From positions 1 to 38,701 of the forward strand of contig JAUYTY010000051.1 of the NCBI GenBank assembly GCA_030694905.1: a stretch of DNA of 38,701 nt, in the 5' to 3' direction. The stretch is from Eubacteriales bacterium (GTDB taxonomy: Bacteria > Bacillota > Clostridia > Tissierellales > Dethiosulfatibacteraceae). Below, piece by piece: positions 1 to 8,451 of this stretch. Numbering within the stretch: position 1 is the stretch's first letter; each line of letters starts with the position of its first letter. A program made the position numbers and the translations under genes. The notes under the pieces were generated by a model. The model was not told where the DNA came from, did not search any database, and saw only the letters and a program-made list of their open reading frames with translations.

Positions 1-1
1 A

Positions 2-274
2 AAATACAATCATAACTCAGAAGCTAGGAATTCACTGGTTGCCAGCGGAACCAATATAAAAGGACATGTTGAAAACAGCATTATTTTCCGAGAGGCCAAA
101 ATTGAAGAAGGCGCAAAGGTGAAGAACTGCGTGATTATGCAGCAGTGTGTAATAGGAGAAAACAGCGTAGTTGTCAATGCGGTTTTGGATAAGTATGTTA
201 AAATAGGGAGCAACAAGATATTGGTGGGGACATTAAAGGAGCCACTGATCATCAAGAAGGATTCTATAATATAA
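2..274 (+). CDS. glgD: GlgD, glucose-1-phosphate adenylyltransferase-like subunit (C-terminal part)
   Basis: Open from the left edge and ending at TAA 272-274, this reading frame gives about 90 residues with the spaced I/V-x-x-(C/S)-x-I pattern of a left-handed beta helix (VENSIIF, VKNCVIM, IGENSVV). It ends in EPLIIKKDSII. This matches the C-terminal half of Firmicute GlgD, the partner of GlgC in ADP-glucose synthesis. GlgD rather than GlgC is inferred from the style of the C-terminus and from the position directly before glgA, the usual Firmicute order. The nucleotidyltransferase domain lies outside the window, so activity cannot be judged. Confidence 0.85.
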   Translation, partial: KYNHNSEARNSLVASGTNIKGHVENSIIFREAKIEEGAKVKNCVIMQQCVIGENSVVVNAVLDKYVKIGSNKILVGTLKEPLIIKKDSII

Positions 275-288
275 AGGAGGATACCGAT

Positions 289-1713
289 GTGAAAATATTG
301 TACGTTACATCTGAAGCAGCCCCCTTCGCTAAAAGTGGTGGTTTGGGAGACGTTGCCGGGTCCCTTCCAAAGGTTTTTAAACAGAAAGGCATCGACATAA
401 GGGTTATTATGCCTTTGTATCGAAATATAAATGAAAGCTACAAGGAAAAACTGGAAGTGATCGGCAGCTACGAGGTTGAACTGAATTGGAGACATCAGAA
501 ATGTGAAATCAGCAAACTGACTCTGGAAGGTGTTGTTTACTATTTTATAGGAAATAGCTACTATTTCGATAGAGACGGGCTATATGGCTATTTTGACGAG
601 GCAGAAAGATACCTGTTCTTTTCAAAGGCGGTACTGGACTTTGTACCCAAATTTGATTTCTGGCCGGATATTGTCCACTGCAATGACTGGCAATCAGCGA
701 TCATCCCATTTTTGCTTGAAAAACAATACAGAAATCACTACAATCAATTGAAAACGGTCCTTTCCATTCATAATATCAAGTATCAGGGTGTTTACGGTGA
801 GGAAACCATAATGGACATCCTTGGATTGAAGAAGGAAGATCTAACCAGGGATATCGAGTTCAAAGGGGACACCAATATGATGAAGGCGGGCATCTACAAT
901 GCAGATTGGGTCACTACCGTATCGCCAACCTATGCCAGAGAGCTGGAATACGAGTACTACGGTGAAGGGCTTGACGGTGTCATCAGAAACAACAGCCATA
1001 AAATGACAGGTATACTGAACGGTATAGACTATGAAACCAATAACCCTCAGACAGATATGAATCTGTATGTCAATTACACCAAATCAATCAAGAAGAAAAA
1101 CGAAAACAAGAGACAATTCATGAATGATCTAGATTTGAAATATGATGAGGATAAGCCTTTGGTTGGAATTGTTTCCAGATTGGATGAGCTTAAAGGCATC
1201 GACCTGATTACAGGTGTTATTTATGAGATCATGAAGCTGGGTATTAACCTTGTGGTGTTGGGCACTGGAGATAAAAAGTATGAAGATGTCTTCAGACACA
1301 TACACAACAGTTTCCCTGACAATGTATCTGTCAACATCAGATTCGATTCCGGCATAGCGTCAAAAATCTACGCAGCAAGCGATATCATTCTGATGCCATC
1401 CAGAGTGGAACCCTGCGGATTGACCCAGATTATAGCGCTAAAATATGGGGCGGTTCCATTGGTCAGAAAAACCGGAGGACTGAATGACACCATCACAAAG
1501 TTCGATATCGTCACCGGTGAAGGCAATGGATTTGTCTTCAGTTCATACAACGCCCATGAGATGCTATCAGAGCTTAACAGAGCTGTTTGTCTTTTCAGGA
1601 AAAACCGTGAATCATGGAACAAATTGGTTGCCAATACCTTCAAGTCAAAATTCGACTGGAGCCGATCAGCCAATCAATACATCGAAATATACGACAAGTT
1701 GATCAAAGGATAA
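289..1713 (+). CDS. glgA: Glycogen synthase (ADP-glucose dependent, GT5)
   Basis: Transfers glucose from ADP-glucose to the non-reducing end of glycogen. The 474-residue length is typical of bacterial GlgA. The N-terminus carries the KxGGL nucleotide-sugar motif (K15-S-G-G-L19, followed by GDV). The C-terminal domain carries the EPCGLTQ block followed by a second KTGGL, both standard for GT5. The start is GTG at 289, placed by an AAAGGAGG ribosome site at 274-281; the ATG two bases upstream (287) runs straight into TGA. It lies 14 bases after glgD and 4 bases before the glycosidase, so the three genes are almost certainly one operon. Confidence 0.95.
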   Translation: MKILYVTSEAAPFAKSGGLGDVAGSLPKVFKQKGIDIRVIMPLYRNINESYKEKLEVIGSYEVELNWRHQKCEISKLTLEGVVYYFIGNSYYFDRDGLYGYFDEAERYLFFSKAVLDFVPKFDFWPDIVHCNDWQSAIIPFLLEKQYRNHYNQLKTVLSIHNIKYQGVYGEETIMDILGLKKEDLTRDIEFKGDTNMMKAGIYNADWVTTVSPTYARELEYEYYGEGLDGVIRNNSHKMTGILNGIDYETNNPQTDMNLYVNYTKSIKKKNENKRQFMNDLDLKYDEDKPLVGIVSRLDELKGIDLITGVIYEIMKLGINLVVLGTGDKKYEDVFRHIHNSFPDNVSVNIRFDSGIASKIYAASDIILMPSRVEPCGLTQIIALKYGAVPLVRKTGGLNDTITKFDIVTGEGNGFVFSSYNAHEMLSELNRAVCLFRKNRESWNKLVANTFKSKFDWSRSANQYIEIYDKLIKG

Positions 1714-1717
1714 TTGA

Positions 1718-3595
1718 ATGGAGCTAATTTACAATTCACAGATGTCTGAGCACAAGTCGCCCTTTGGTGCTGTTGAGACAGGAACAACAATTGAAATCAA
1801 GATTAAGACAACTAAGGAAGACCGGTTGAGCTGCAATCTGGTAACCTACTGCGATGAGAAAACCCAGGTTCATCCGATGGCGATAGCGGCTGAAATGGAT
1901 TATTACAACATCCATAGGGTCATCTTTGAAGCTCCGCCGGAACCCTGTGTCATGTTTTACCATATTGAAGCTATCAATGGCTGGGGAACCCTTTATGTAG
2001 GCAATAACCCGGATAAAATGGGTGGAGAAAGCTATGTCTACAGGGACAATCCCGTACCGTTTCAGATTACAGTTCACAAAAAGGACATTCAAGTCCCCGA
2101 CTGGTATAAAGAAGGTATCTTGTATCAGATTTTTGTCGACCGTTTCAACAGCGGTGGAGAAGAAGACCTATACAAGAATCGGACGGGCTTCGTGAAATAT
2201 ACCAACTGGCATGATAAAAACCGCTATATCAAGGACCCCAAGGGACATATTCTTTATTGGGACATATACGGGGGCAATATCAAGGGCATCACAGAAAAAA
2301 TTGATTATCTGAAGAGACTCAGCGTATCTGTTTTATATCTGAACCCAATTTTCGAGGCCAACAGCAATCACAAGTATGACACGGCTGATTATGAGAAACT
2401 CGATCCTGGGTTTGGCAAAGAGTCAGATTTTGATTACTTCATAAAAACATGCAAGGATAATGGAATCAATGTTATATTGGACGGTGTTTTCAGTCATGTC
2501 GGGAGTGACAGCAAATACTTCAACAGAAGAGGAACCTATCCTGCTGTAGGCGCTTTCCAATCGAAAGATTCACCCTATTATGAATGGTTTGACTTTATCA
2601 ACTATCCTCTGGACTATGACAGCTGGTGGAAAAATCTCAGTTTGCCAAATGTGAGGGAGATGCATCCCACCTATCTGGACTATATCGTGACAGGGGAGGA
2701 AAGCATTATCAAACGATGGATCAAAAGAGGAATAAAGGGATGGCGTTTGGATGTTGCGGATGAGCTCCCGGATGAGTTTATTGAGCTCATCAATAAAGAG
2801 AGCAAGTCTAAAGACAAAGATAGTGTGATCCTTGGCGAGGTCTGGGAAGACGCCTCCAACAAGGTAAGCTATGGCAAGCTGAGAAAATATTTCCTGGGAA
2901 ATGAGCTGGATTCAGTGATGAATTATCCTTTCAAAGAAGCCTTTATCAAGTTTATTCTGGGAGATATGGATGCGGTTGACGTGTTAAAAAAAATGATGTC
3001 TTTGTATGAGAATTATCCGCGTGAATACTTTTATTCCTGCATGAATCTCATTGGCAGCCATGATACAGTCAGAGCATTGACCATACTTGGAGAAGCTCCT
3101 TCAGAGTATAAGATAGAAGATATTGAGGCATTTGAGTACGAACTGACAGTAGAACAGTATCAGCTCGCTATCAGGAGAATGAAAATTTTGTCGTTCTTGC
3201 AGGCCACATTTCCAGGAATACCATGCATCTATTACGGAGATGAGGTAGGTATGCAGGGTTTCAGAGATCCATACTGCAGAAAGCCATATCCATGGGGGCA
3301 AGAAGATCTGGACCTACTTGACTGGTACAGAAAGATATTTGGTCTCAGAGAGGGGCTTGAAGTGTTGAAAAAAGGGGATTGGGTGCCTTACATTTGCAAG
3401 GACGGTGTCTTTAGCTTTGTCAGGGAATTTGAGAATGAAAAAATACTGTGCGCGGTAAATGCTTCCAAGGGAACAAAAGAAATACAGATATCGTCAAATC
3501 AGGCATATGACATTATCAATGATCAGCCTATAGGCAATACACTCAAGGCTGAAGGTATTAGCTGCCATCTGATCAGAATGGCAGATAAGCGCTAA
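1718..3595 (+). CDS. GH13 alpha-glycosidase (neopullulanase/maltodextrin glucosidase type)
   Basis: A 625-residue alpha-amylase-family enzyme. It has an N-terminal beta domain (about residues 1-120) and then a (beta/alpha)8 barrel starting at GILYQIFVDRF. The conserved GH13 regions are visible: region I DGVFSH (D255), region II GWRLDVADE with nucleophile D345, region III LGEVWE with acid/base E374, and region IV IGSHDT with H448/D449. The N-terminal domain and the YQIFVDRF start suit cyclomaltodextrinase/neopullulanase-type enzymes acting on small maltodextrins. Exact specificity (alpha-glucosidase, pullulanase or maltogenic) cannot be read from the sequence. There is no signal peptide, so it is cytoplasmic, consistent with glycogen turnover next to glgA. 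Confidence 0.88.
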   Translation: MELIYNSQMSEHKSPFGAVETGTTIEIKIKTTKEDRLSCNLVTYCDEKTQVHPMAIAAEMDYYNIHRVIFEAPPEPCVMFYHIEAINGWGTLYVGNNPDKMGGESYVYRDNPVPFQITVHKKDIQVPDWYKEGILYQIFVDRFNSGGEEDLYKNRTGFVKYTNWHDKNRYIKDPKGHILYWDIYGGNIKGITEKIDYLKRLSVSVLYLNPIFEANSNHKYDTADYEKLDPGFGKESDFDYFIKTCKDNGINVILDGVFSHVGSDSKYFNRRGTYPAVGAFQSKDSPYYEWFDFINYPLDYDSWWKNLSLPNVREMHPTYLDYIVTGEESIIKRWIKRGIKGWRLDVADELPDEFIELINKESKSKDKDSVILGEVWEDASNKVSYGKLRKYFLGNELDSVMNYPFKEAFIKFILGDMDAVDVLKKMMSLYENYPREYFYSCMNLIGSHDTVRALTILGEAPSEYKIEDIEAFEYELTVEQYQLAIRRMKILSFLQATFPGIPCIYYGDEVGMQGFRDPYCRKPYPWGQEDLDLLDWYRKIFGLREGLEVLKKGDWVPYICKDGVFSFVREFENEKILCAVNASKGTKEIQISSNQAYDIINDQPIGNTLKAEGISCHLIRMADKR

Positions 3596-3629
3596 TTATT
3601 ACATTAAATACACATTTGCTATTTGATTG

Positions 3630-3658
3630 TTGACAATGTAATTGGAGTGTATTATTCT
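3630..3658 (+). promoter_or_regulatory. Promoter of the leader peptide/ABC exporter unit
   Basis: A consensus -35 TTGACA (3630-3635) is separated by exactly 17 bases from TATTCT (3653-3658). It sits 34 bases before the small leader ORF and separates the exporter from the glycogen operon. Confidence 0.75.
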
Positions 3659-3691
3659 GATAATGGAAAAATGATAATAAGGAGGATAAAG

Positions 3692-3805
3692 ATGATTAAA
3701 ATATTCATGCATACTATAGGAAGTTCATATGCAACAGTAGCCAAAGGCATCGGTGCGCCTGTTTTTAATCTGTTTACACAGCCTCCAAATGTTGGTATTA
3801 AGTAG
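3692..3805 (+). CDS. 37-residue leader peptide ending QPPNVGIK (family 1 of 2)
   Basis: ATG at 3692 has an excellent AAGGAGGATAAAG ribosome site at 3679-3691. The product begins MIKIFMHTIGSSYA and ends FNLFTQPPNVGIK. It has no cysteine, no signal peptide and no known domain that I recognise. A second ORF at 15167 ends FRMFMQPPNVGIIGK. Over the shared seven codons the DNA differs at three positions, all synonymous third bases, so the peptide itself appears to be under selection. Both ORFs are followed by the same tandem hairpin-plus-T-run arrangement. The position before a drug-exporter-like ABC pair recalls the bmrB leader of Bacillus bmrCD, where translation of a short ORF controls read-through into the exporter. 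That role here is inference. An exported peptide signal is the alternative. Confidence 0.8.
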   Translation: MIKIFMHTIGSSYATVAKGIGAPVFNLFTQPPNVGIK

Positions 3806-3833
3806 AATCAATGCAATATTTTGATTATATTTG

Positions 3834-3867
3834 ACCGCAGGCTGTTTAAACAATCCTGCGGTTTTTT
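3834..3867 (+). terminator. Tandem terminator hairpin 1 (exporter attenuator candidate)
   Basis: Arms ACCGCAGG (3834-3841) and CCTGCGGT (3855-3862) form a perfect 8-bp stem followed by six T. The 13-base loop contains the palindrome TGTTTAAACA. It starts 28 bases after the leader stop. Confidence 0.8.
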
Positions 3868-3876
3868 AATTCTATT

Positions 3877-3899
3877 CCGCAGTCAACCCTGCGGTTTTT
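3877..3899 (+). terminator. Tandem terminator hairpin 2 (exporter attenuator candidate)
   Basis: Arms CCGCAG (3877-3882) and CTGCGG (3889-3894) flank a 6-base loop, followed by five T. It repeats the core of hairpin 1, so the 3' arm of hairpin 1 can also pair with the 5' arm of hairpin 2. Such a pairing would disrupt both terminators. It lies 32 bases before the exporter start. Confidence 0.75.
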
Positions 3900-3931
3900 G
3901 TATTTTCTAAGACAATTATGGAGGTGAAGAC

Positions 3932-5704
3932 TTGAAAAAACTTAGCAAACTATGGCATTTCATGAAGAACAATAGAGGAAAATATATCCTTTCAATCTTA
4001 TTTATGGGCATTTCTGTAGGATTTTCATTATTGGTGCCGGTCATTATTCAGATGGTTGTGGATTCGTTTATTGGAGAGATACCATCGGATTATTTATTTA
4101 TTCAAAGAATCATTCAGATGCCGGGAGGCAGGGAATATGTCCGAAACAACCTATGGATTGGCGGACTTGCAATCATTGTCATCACTGCGGTGTATGGTCT
4201 GTTTCTATTTTTGTCAAACAGGTTGTCTGCAGAGGCATCTGAAGACATAGCCAAAAATATAAGAGATAGGGTTTATGACCATATCCAGCAGATGCCCTTT
4301 GATTATCACAAAAACTCAGATACTGGAGATTTGCTTCAGAGAGCCACTTCAGATGTGGAGACAGTCAGACGATTCTTGTCCATACAGCTGATGGAGGTGG
4401 GAAGGGCGATCTTTATGGTTGCTATAGCCCTATATTTCATGCTGCAGATAAGCTGGAAAATGACGATAGCCGCCATGATGCTGACACCAGTCATATTCTT
4501 CTTTGGCTATATATTCTTCATCAAAGTCCAGAAGGCCTTCAAGATATCCGACGAGGCAGAGGCTGAATTGTCAACAGTGATCCAGGAGAACCTGCACGGT
4601 ACAAGAGTGGTTCGTGCTTTTGCCAGAGAAAAATTCGAGATAGAGAAATTCAAGGAAAAAAACAGGCTTTATGCAGAAAAAACCTACAGATTAATCAAAT
4701 ACCTGGCCTATTATTGGTCCATATCAGACTTTATATCACTGGCATCCATTGGGCTGGTACTGGTATCTGGTGTCTATTTCACCTATATGGGAGAGATAAC
4801 GCTAGGGGCAATCATCGTATTTGTCCAATACGAATACAGACTACTTTGGCCAATCAGACAGCTAGGAAGGATACTCTCGGATTTGGGGAAAGCTATTGTA
4901 TCCTCTGATAGAATCCAGGAAATACTGGATGGTGAGATCGAGACCGACAAAGAGAACGAGACGACACCCGAAATCAAGGGAGAGATTGTGTTTGATGACG
5001 TATCCTTTGCCTATCCGGACAATTTTGACCGGAAGGTGCTGGACCGTGTTTCCTTCACAGTCAAAAAAGGCCAGACAGTCGCGGTCATAGGAAGGACAGG
5101 ATCAGGCAAATCCTCGCTGATTCACTTGTTGGGGCGTCTTTATGATGTGGACGATGGTCGCATCATGATTGATGGTGTCGATATTAAAAACATCCAGAAA
5201 AAATGGCTGAGAAAAAACATAGGCATCGTCTTGCAGGAGCCCTTCCTGTTTTCAAAAACCATCAAGGACAATATCAATTTCAGCAGCCAACAATCAGAGA
5301 AAGCCATTTATGAGGCCGCTAAAATAGCATCGGTACATGAGATCATAAAGGAATTCGACAAAGGCTACGACACGCTGGTCGGAGAAAAGGGAGTGACATT
5401 GTCAGGCGGTCAGAAGCAAAGACTGGCCATAGCCAGAACACTTGTCAACGACTATCCGATTCTTGCCTTTGATGATTCCTTAAGCGCAGTGGACACAGAA
5501 ACAGACATCGCTATCAGAAAGGCTTTGTCCGAAAGAAAGAAAGACATCACCACATTCATCATCTCTCACAGGGTTGCATCAGTCTATGACGCCGACAATA
5601 TTCTGGTCATCGAAGACGGTAAGATCATCGAGAGAGGAAACCACGCCCAATTGATGGCTTTAGGCGGTTACTACAAACGGATCTGGGATATCCAGATGGC
5701 GTAG
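3932..5704 (+). CDS. ABC exporter subunit with degenerate ATP site (BmrC/LmrC-like)
   Basis: A 590-residue half-transporter with six predicted membrane helices (about 18-310) fused to one nucleotide-binding domain. Walker A is GRTGSGKSS (387-395), the signature is canonical LSGGQ (490-494), and Walker B reads AFDDS, with Asp515 where the catalytic Glu is expected. That D-for-E change marks the degenerate-site subunit of heterodimeric type IV exporters (BmrCD, LmrCD, TM287/288). The start is TTG at 3932 behind GGAGGTGA (3920-3927). The partner gene follows after 17 bases. Likely cargo is drugs, lipids or a peptide; the sequence does not decide. Expression is probably gated by the leader peptide and tandem terminators just upstream. 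Confidence 0.9.
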   Translation: MKKLSKLWHFMKNNRGKYILSILFMGISVGFSLLVPVIIQMVVDSFIGEIPSDYLFIQRIIQMPGGREYVRNNLWIGGLAIIVITAVYGLFLFLSNRLSAEASEDIAKNIRDRVYDHIQQMPFDYHKNSDTGDLLQRATSDVETVRRFLSIQLMEVGRAIFMVAIALYFMLQISWKMTIAAMMLTPVIFFFGYIFFIKVQKAFKISDEAEAELSTVIQENLHGTRVVRAFAREKFEIEKFKEKNRLYAEKTYRLIKYLAYYWSISDFISLASIGLVLVSGVYFTYMGEITLGAIIVFVQYEYRLLWPIRQLGRILSDLGKAIVSSDRIQEILDGEIETDKENETTPEIKGEIVFDDVSFAYPDNFDRKVLDRVSFTVKKGQTVAVIGRTGSGKSSLIHLLGRLYDVDDGRIMIDGVDIKNIQKKWLRKNIGIVLQEPFLFSKTIKDNINFSSQQSEKAIYEAAKIASVHEIIKEFDKGYDTLVGEKGVTLSGGQKQRLAIARTLVNDYPILAFDDSLSAVDTETDIAIRKALSERKKDITTFIISHRVASVYDADNILVIEDGKIIERGNHAQLMALGGYYKRIWDIQMA

Positions 5705-5721
5705 GTTCAGGAGGAACACAC

Positions 5722-7545
5722 ATGTCCGATTATGAATTTCAAGAACAAGAATACACAAAAAAAATAGATATGAAAATATGGAAAAAGATCTTCAAATACC
5801 TGATCCGATACAAGAAACTGGTGGCAATCCTGATATTTTTCATGATCAATCTGGCTCTTGCGGATGCCATATTTCCTCAAATGACCCAAAGGGCAATTGA
5901 CGATTTTATAGTACCGGGTCAGCTACAAGGTCTGGAAAACTTCATACTGCAATTCTGCCTGCTGATTGTATGGCAGTCGTTGAATATATTCATCTTTATA
6001 TCAACAGCTGGAAAAATCGAGATGAACCTGACCTATGATATCAGAGAAGAGGCATTTGACAAGCTTCAGAAACTATCCTTCTCATATTATGACAGGACAC
6101 CCACTGGCTGGATCATGGCTCGGATGACATCTGACACCAGAAGACTTGGAGAAATCATCTCCTGGGGTATTGTCGATATCGTGTGGGGATTTTCGTTGAT
6201 GATTATCATAGCGGGTTTTATGATTGCATACAATTTGAAGCTGGCATTGCTGACATTATCAGTTGTCCCGGTTCTCGCTATTCTAAGCATCTACTTTCAG
6301 AAAAAAATACTAGAGGCCTATCGTGTTGTGCGAAAGATCAACTCAAAAATTACCGGCTCGTTTAGCGAAGGCATTTCAGGTGCCATCACCACTAAGGTTT
6401 TGGTTGGGGAAGAAAAACACCTGAATGAATTTAAAGAAATTACCTCTGACATGAAACGGTCGTCCATTAGAGCGGTAATATTTTCGGCTTTGTTTCTACC
6501 GATCGTTCTGACCCTGTCCAGTGTTGCTATAGCCCTTGTGGTATGGTCTGGAGGCAACAGCGTCATCCAGGGTGCCATCACATATGGGACGCTTGTGTTG
6601 TTTATCTCCTACGCCACACAATACTTCGAGCCTATCAGGGAGGTTGCTAGAGTTATTGCTGAATTTCAGCAGGCTCAGGCTGCAGCTGAAAGAGTTATTT
6701 CATTGATTGATGAAGAAATGGACATATTTGATTCAGATGATGTCAGAGAAAAGTACGGAACTATCTTGGAACCGAAAAGGTCGAATTGGGAAGAATTGAA
6801 AGGCGACATTGGTTTTAAGAACGTGTCATTCAAATACAAGAACGGTGAAGAGGTCTTGAAAAGCTTCAATCTGTCGGTCAAACAAGGCCAGAGCATCGCC
6901 TTGGTGGGAGAGACAGGATCGGGTAAGAGTACAATTGTAAACCTGATATGTAGATTTTACGAGCCAACAGAGGGCATGATAGAGATAGATGGTGTTGACT
7001 ACCGAAACAGGTCAATCGCCTGGCTTCATGAAAACATAGGATACGTGCTGCAGGCCCCGCACCTTTTTAGCGGGACCATAGAGGACAATATCAGATACGG
7101 CAAGCTGGATGCCACAGAAGAAGAAATCACTGAGGCGGCCAGGCTTGTCAATGCCCATGAGTTTATCTTGAAGTTTCCAGAGGCCTATAAGACACAGGTA
7201 GGAGAGGGTGGAGGCAAGCTTTCCACCGGAGAGAAACAACTCATCTCCTTCGCAAGGGCAATCATATCAAATCCCAGAATATTTGTCCTGGATGAAGCCA
7301 CTTCATCCATCGATACACAGACAGAGAGAATGATCCAGGATGCTATAGAAAAAGTCCTCCAGGGGAGGACCTCATTCGTGATTGCCCACAGGCTGTCTAC
7401 CATAGTAAACTCTGATAGAATACTGGTAATCGAAAAGGGAGAAGTCGTAGAGGAAGGAACCCATGAAGAGCTGATGGCCATAAAGGGACATTATCACAAC
7501 CTATATACCAATCAGTACAGGGAGAATGCCTTCAAAGCCCTCTAA
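5722..7545 (+). CDS. ABC exporter subunit with catalytic Walker B (BmrD/LmrD-like)
   Basis: A 607-residue half-transporter, partner of the preceding gene. Transmembrane region about 35-310. Walker A is GETGSGKST (396-404), Walker B is canonical FVLDE with catalytic Glu525, and the signature is altered to LSTGE (500-504). The altered signature here and the D515 of the partner would face each other in one ATP site, while the other site (this Walker A/B with the partner's LSGGQ) stays intact. This is the expected complementary asymmetry of a heterodimer and strongly supports a functional pair. The ribosome site AGGAGG lies at 5708-5713. The stop overlaps the stop of the convergent VOC gene. Confidence 0.9.
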   Translation: MSDYEFQEQEYTKKIDMKIWKKIFKYLIRYKKLVAILIFFMINLALADAIFPQMTQRAIDDFIVPGQLQGLENFILQFCLLIVWQSLNIFIFISTAGKIEMNLTYDIREEAFDKLQKLSFSYYDRTPTGWIMARMTSDTRRLGEIISWGIVDIVWGFSLMIIIAGFMIAYNLKLALLTLSVVPVLAILSIYFQKKILEAYRVVRKINSKITGSFSEGISGAITTKVLVGEEKHLNEFKEITSDMKRSSIRAVIFSALFLPIVLTLSSVAIALVVWSGGNSVIQGAITYGTLVLFISYATQYFEPIREVARVIAEFQQAQAAAERVISLIDEEMDIFDSDDVREKYGTILEPKRSNWEELKGDIGFKNVSFKYKNGEEVLKSFNLSVKQGQSIALVGETGSGKSTIVNLICRFYEPTEGMIEIDGVDYRNRSIAWLHENIGYVLQAPHLFSGTIEDNIRYGKLDATEEEITEAARLVNAHEFILKFPEAYKTQVGEGGGKLSTGEKQLISFARAIISNPRIFVLDEATSSIDTQTERMIQDAIEKVLQGRTSFVIAHRLSTIVNSDRILVIEKGEVVEEGTHEELMAIKGHYHNLYTNQYRENAFKAL

Positions 7546-7895
7546 ACCCTGGCCACAAACTCAAACTCCTCATTATCGGGACCATCAAAAAAAATAATCT
7601 GCGCAGTACCTACGACTCTTGGTTGAGAATGTTCGATACCAAGAGTTTTTAGCAGGTCCATTTTTTCAGTCAGCGAATCCACCTTAAAGGCGATATGCTC
7701 GATAGGACCCGGCGTTCTTTCCAGATGCCCATCCTTTGCAATCAATTCTATGACAGTACCTCCCACATCCAGAAAAACCAATCTGCTCTCGGGATACTGA
7801 TAATCCTTCAATATCTTGGCGGATAACACCTTCTCATAAAATGCCAGCGAGCGCTCAATGTCCGATACCTTAATGCCGATATGTCCAAATTTCAT
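7542..7895 (-). CDS. VOC superfamily protein (glyoxalase/epimerase-like)
   Basis: A 117-residue protein made of two beta-alpha-beta-beta-beta modules. Candidate metal ligands sit in family positions: H5 (FGHIG), E50 (GGTVIELI), H67 (IEHIAFKV) and E110/E112 (NEEFEF). The opening and the H/E/H/E pattern resemble methylmalonyl-CoA epimerase and lactoylglutathione lyase, but substrate specificity in this superfamily cannot be assigned from such a short sequence. GGAGGTGTTGAA precedes the ATG. A consensus promoter lies directly upstream. Its stop codon overlaps the stop of the exporter by three bases, so the genes converge without a spacer. Confidence 0.8.
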   Translation of the reverse strand: MKFGHIGIKVSDIERSLAFYEKVLSAKILKDYQYPESRLVFLDVGGTVIELIAKDGHLERTPGPIEHIAFKVDSLTEKMDLLKTLGIEHSQPRVVGTAQIIFFDGPDNEEFEFVARV

Positions 7896-7913
7896 TTCAA
7901 CACCTCCTGATTC

Positions 7914-7942
7914 ATTATATATTTAGAACTGACTGATGTCAA
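7914..7942 (-). promoter_or_regulatory. Promoter of the VOC gene
   Basis: On the minus strand TTGACA (7942-7937), a 17-base spacer and TATAAT (7919-7914) form a perfect sigma-A consensus. The same six bases of the -35 serve in reverse as the -35 of the divergent promoter. Confidence 0.8.
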
Positions 7943-7965
7943 AAGGCAGGATTTTTTGGTATAAT
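7937..7965 (+). promoter_or_regulatory. Divergent promoter of the former GNAT gene
   Basis: TGTCAA (7937-7942), a 17-base spacer and TATAAT (7960-7965) with an extended TGG before the -10. It reads into the repeat array and, beyond it, the split GNAT gene and the ATP-grasp gene. Confidence 0.6.
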
Positions 7966-7989
7966 AATGCTATCACACAATTCAGTTTA

Positions 7990-8451
7990 TCCGATGACTA
8001 ACCGTGCTAAGACTCCCACTTCTATCCGATGACTAACAGTGCTAAGAGTCCCTGAATAACGGTTTCTAAGGTTCAGATGGCGTATGAAACGCCAACTGAA
8101 CCCAAGAACCCTGTTGATGAAAGAAGGAATAGCATGTTTATCATAAGAATAAAAAAAGACAATCTCAGCTCCATCAAGCATTTGTCCGATGACTAACAGT
8201 GCTAAGAGTCCCTGAATAACGGTTTCTAAGGTTCAGATGGCGTATGAAACGCCAACTGAACCCAAGAACACTGTTGATGAAAGAAGGAATAACATGTTTA
8301 TCATAAGAATAAAAAAAGACAATCTCAGCTCCATCAAGCATTTGTCCGATGACTAACAGTGCTAAGACAAGCACTGTATAGTCCCTGGATAACGGTTTCT
8401 AAGGTTCAGATGGCGTATGAAACACCAACTGGAACCAAGAACCCTGTTGAT
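7990..8451 (-). repeat. Tandem array of hairpin element plus GNAT 5' end (160-bp unit)
   Basis: The start TCCGATGACTAAC recurs at 7990 (35-bp stub), 8025, 8185 and 8345; the last three are spaced exactly 160 bases. Each full unit is an element core of about 95 bp plus a 65-bp spacer. The core folds into one long imperfect hairpin: AACGGTTTCT...GGTTCAGATGGCGT pairs with ACGCCAACTGAACC...AAGAACCCTGTT. The spacer encodes a ribosome site and the first 17 codons of the GNAT gene (ATG at 8134 and 8294). The third core (8345-8451) carries an extra CAAGCACTGTATA and abuts GNAT coding sequence. An inverted, longer copy is at 11433-11565; by its orientation this array is on the minus strand. Confidence 0.85.

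Noticed and set aside
10-495. Minus-strand ORF of 161 codons
   Set aside because: Antisense to the end of glgD and the start of glgA, both clear coding regions.
3692-5704. Bacteriocin precursor exported by the ABC pair
   Set aside because: No GG leader, no cysteines or modification enzymes, and no peptidase domain on the exporter; kept only as a weak alternative to attenuation.
7987-8374. Two similar minus-strand ORFs of 64 and 66 codons in the repeat array
   Set aside because: Their likeness comes from the tandem DNA repeat; they have no ribosome sites and run antisense to the GNAT fragment.
7990-8451. CRISPR array
   Set aside because: The repeat unit is 160 bp, spacers are themselves identical, and the spacer is the 5' end of a gene; no cas genes are present.
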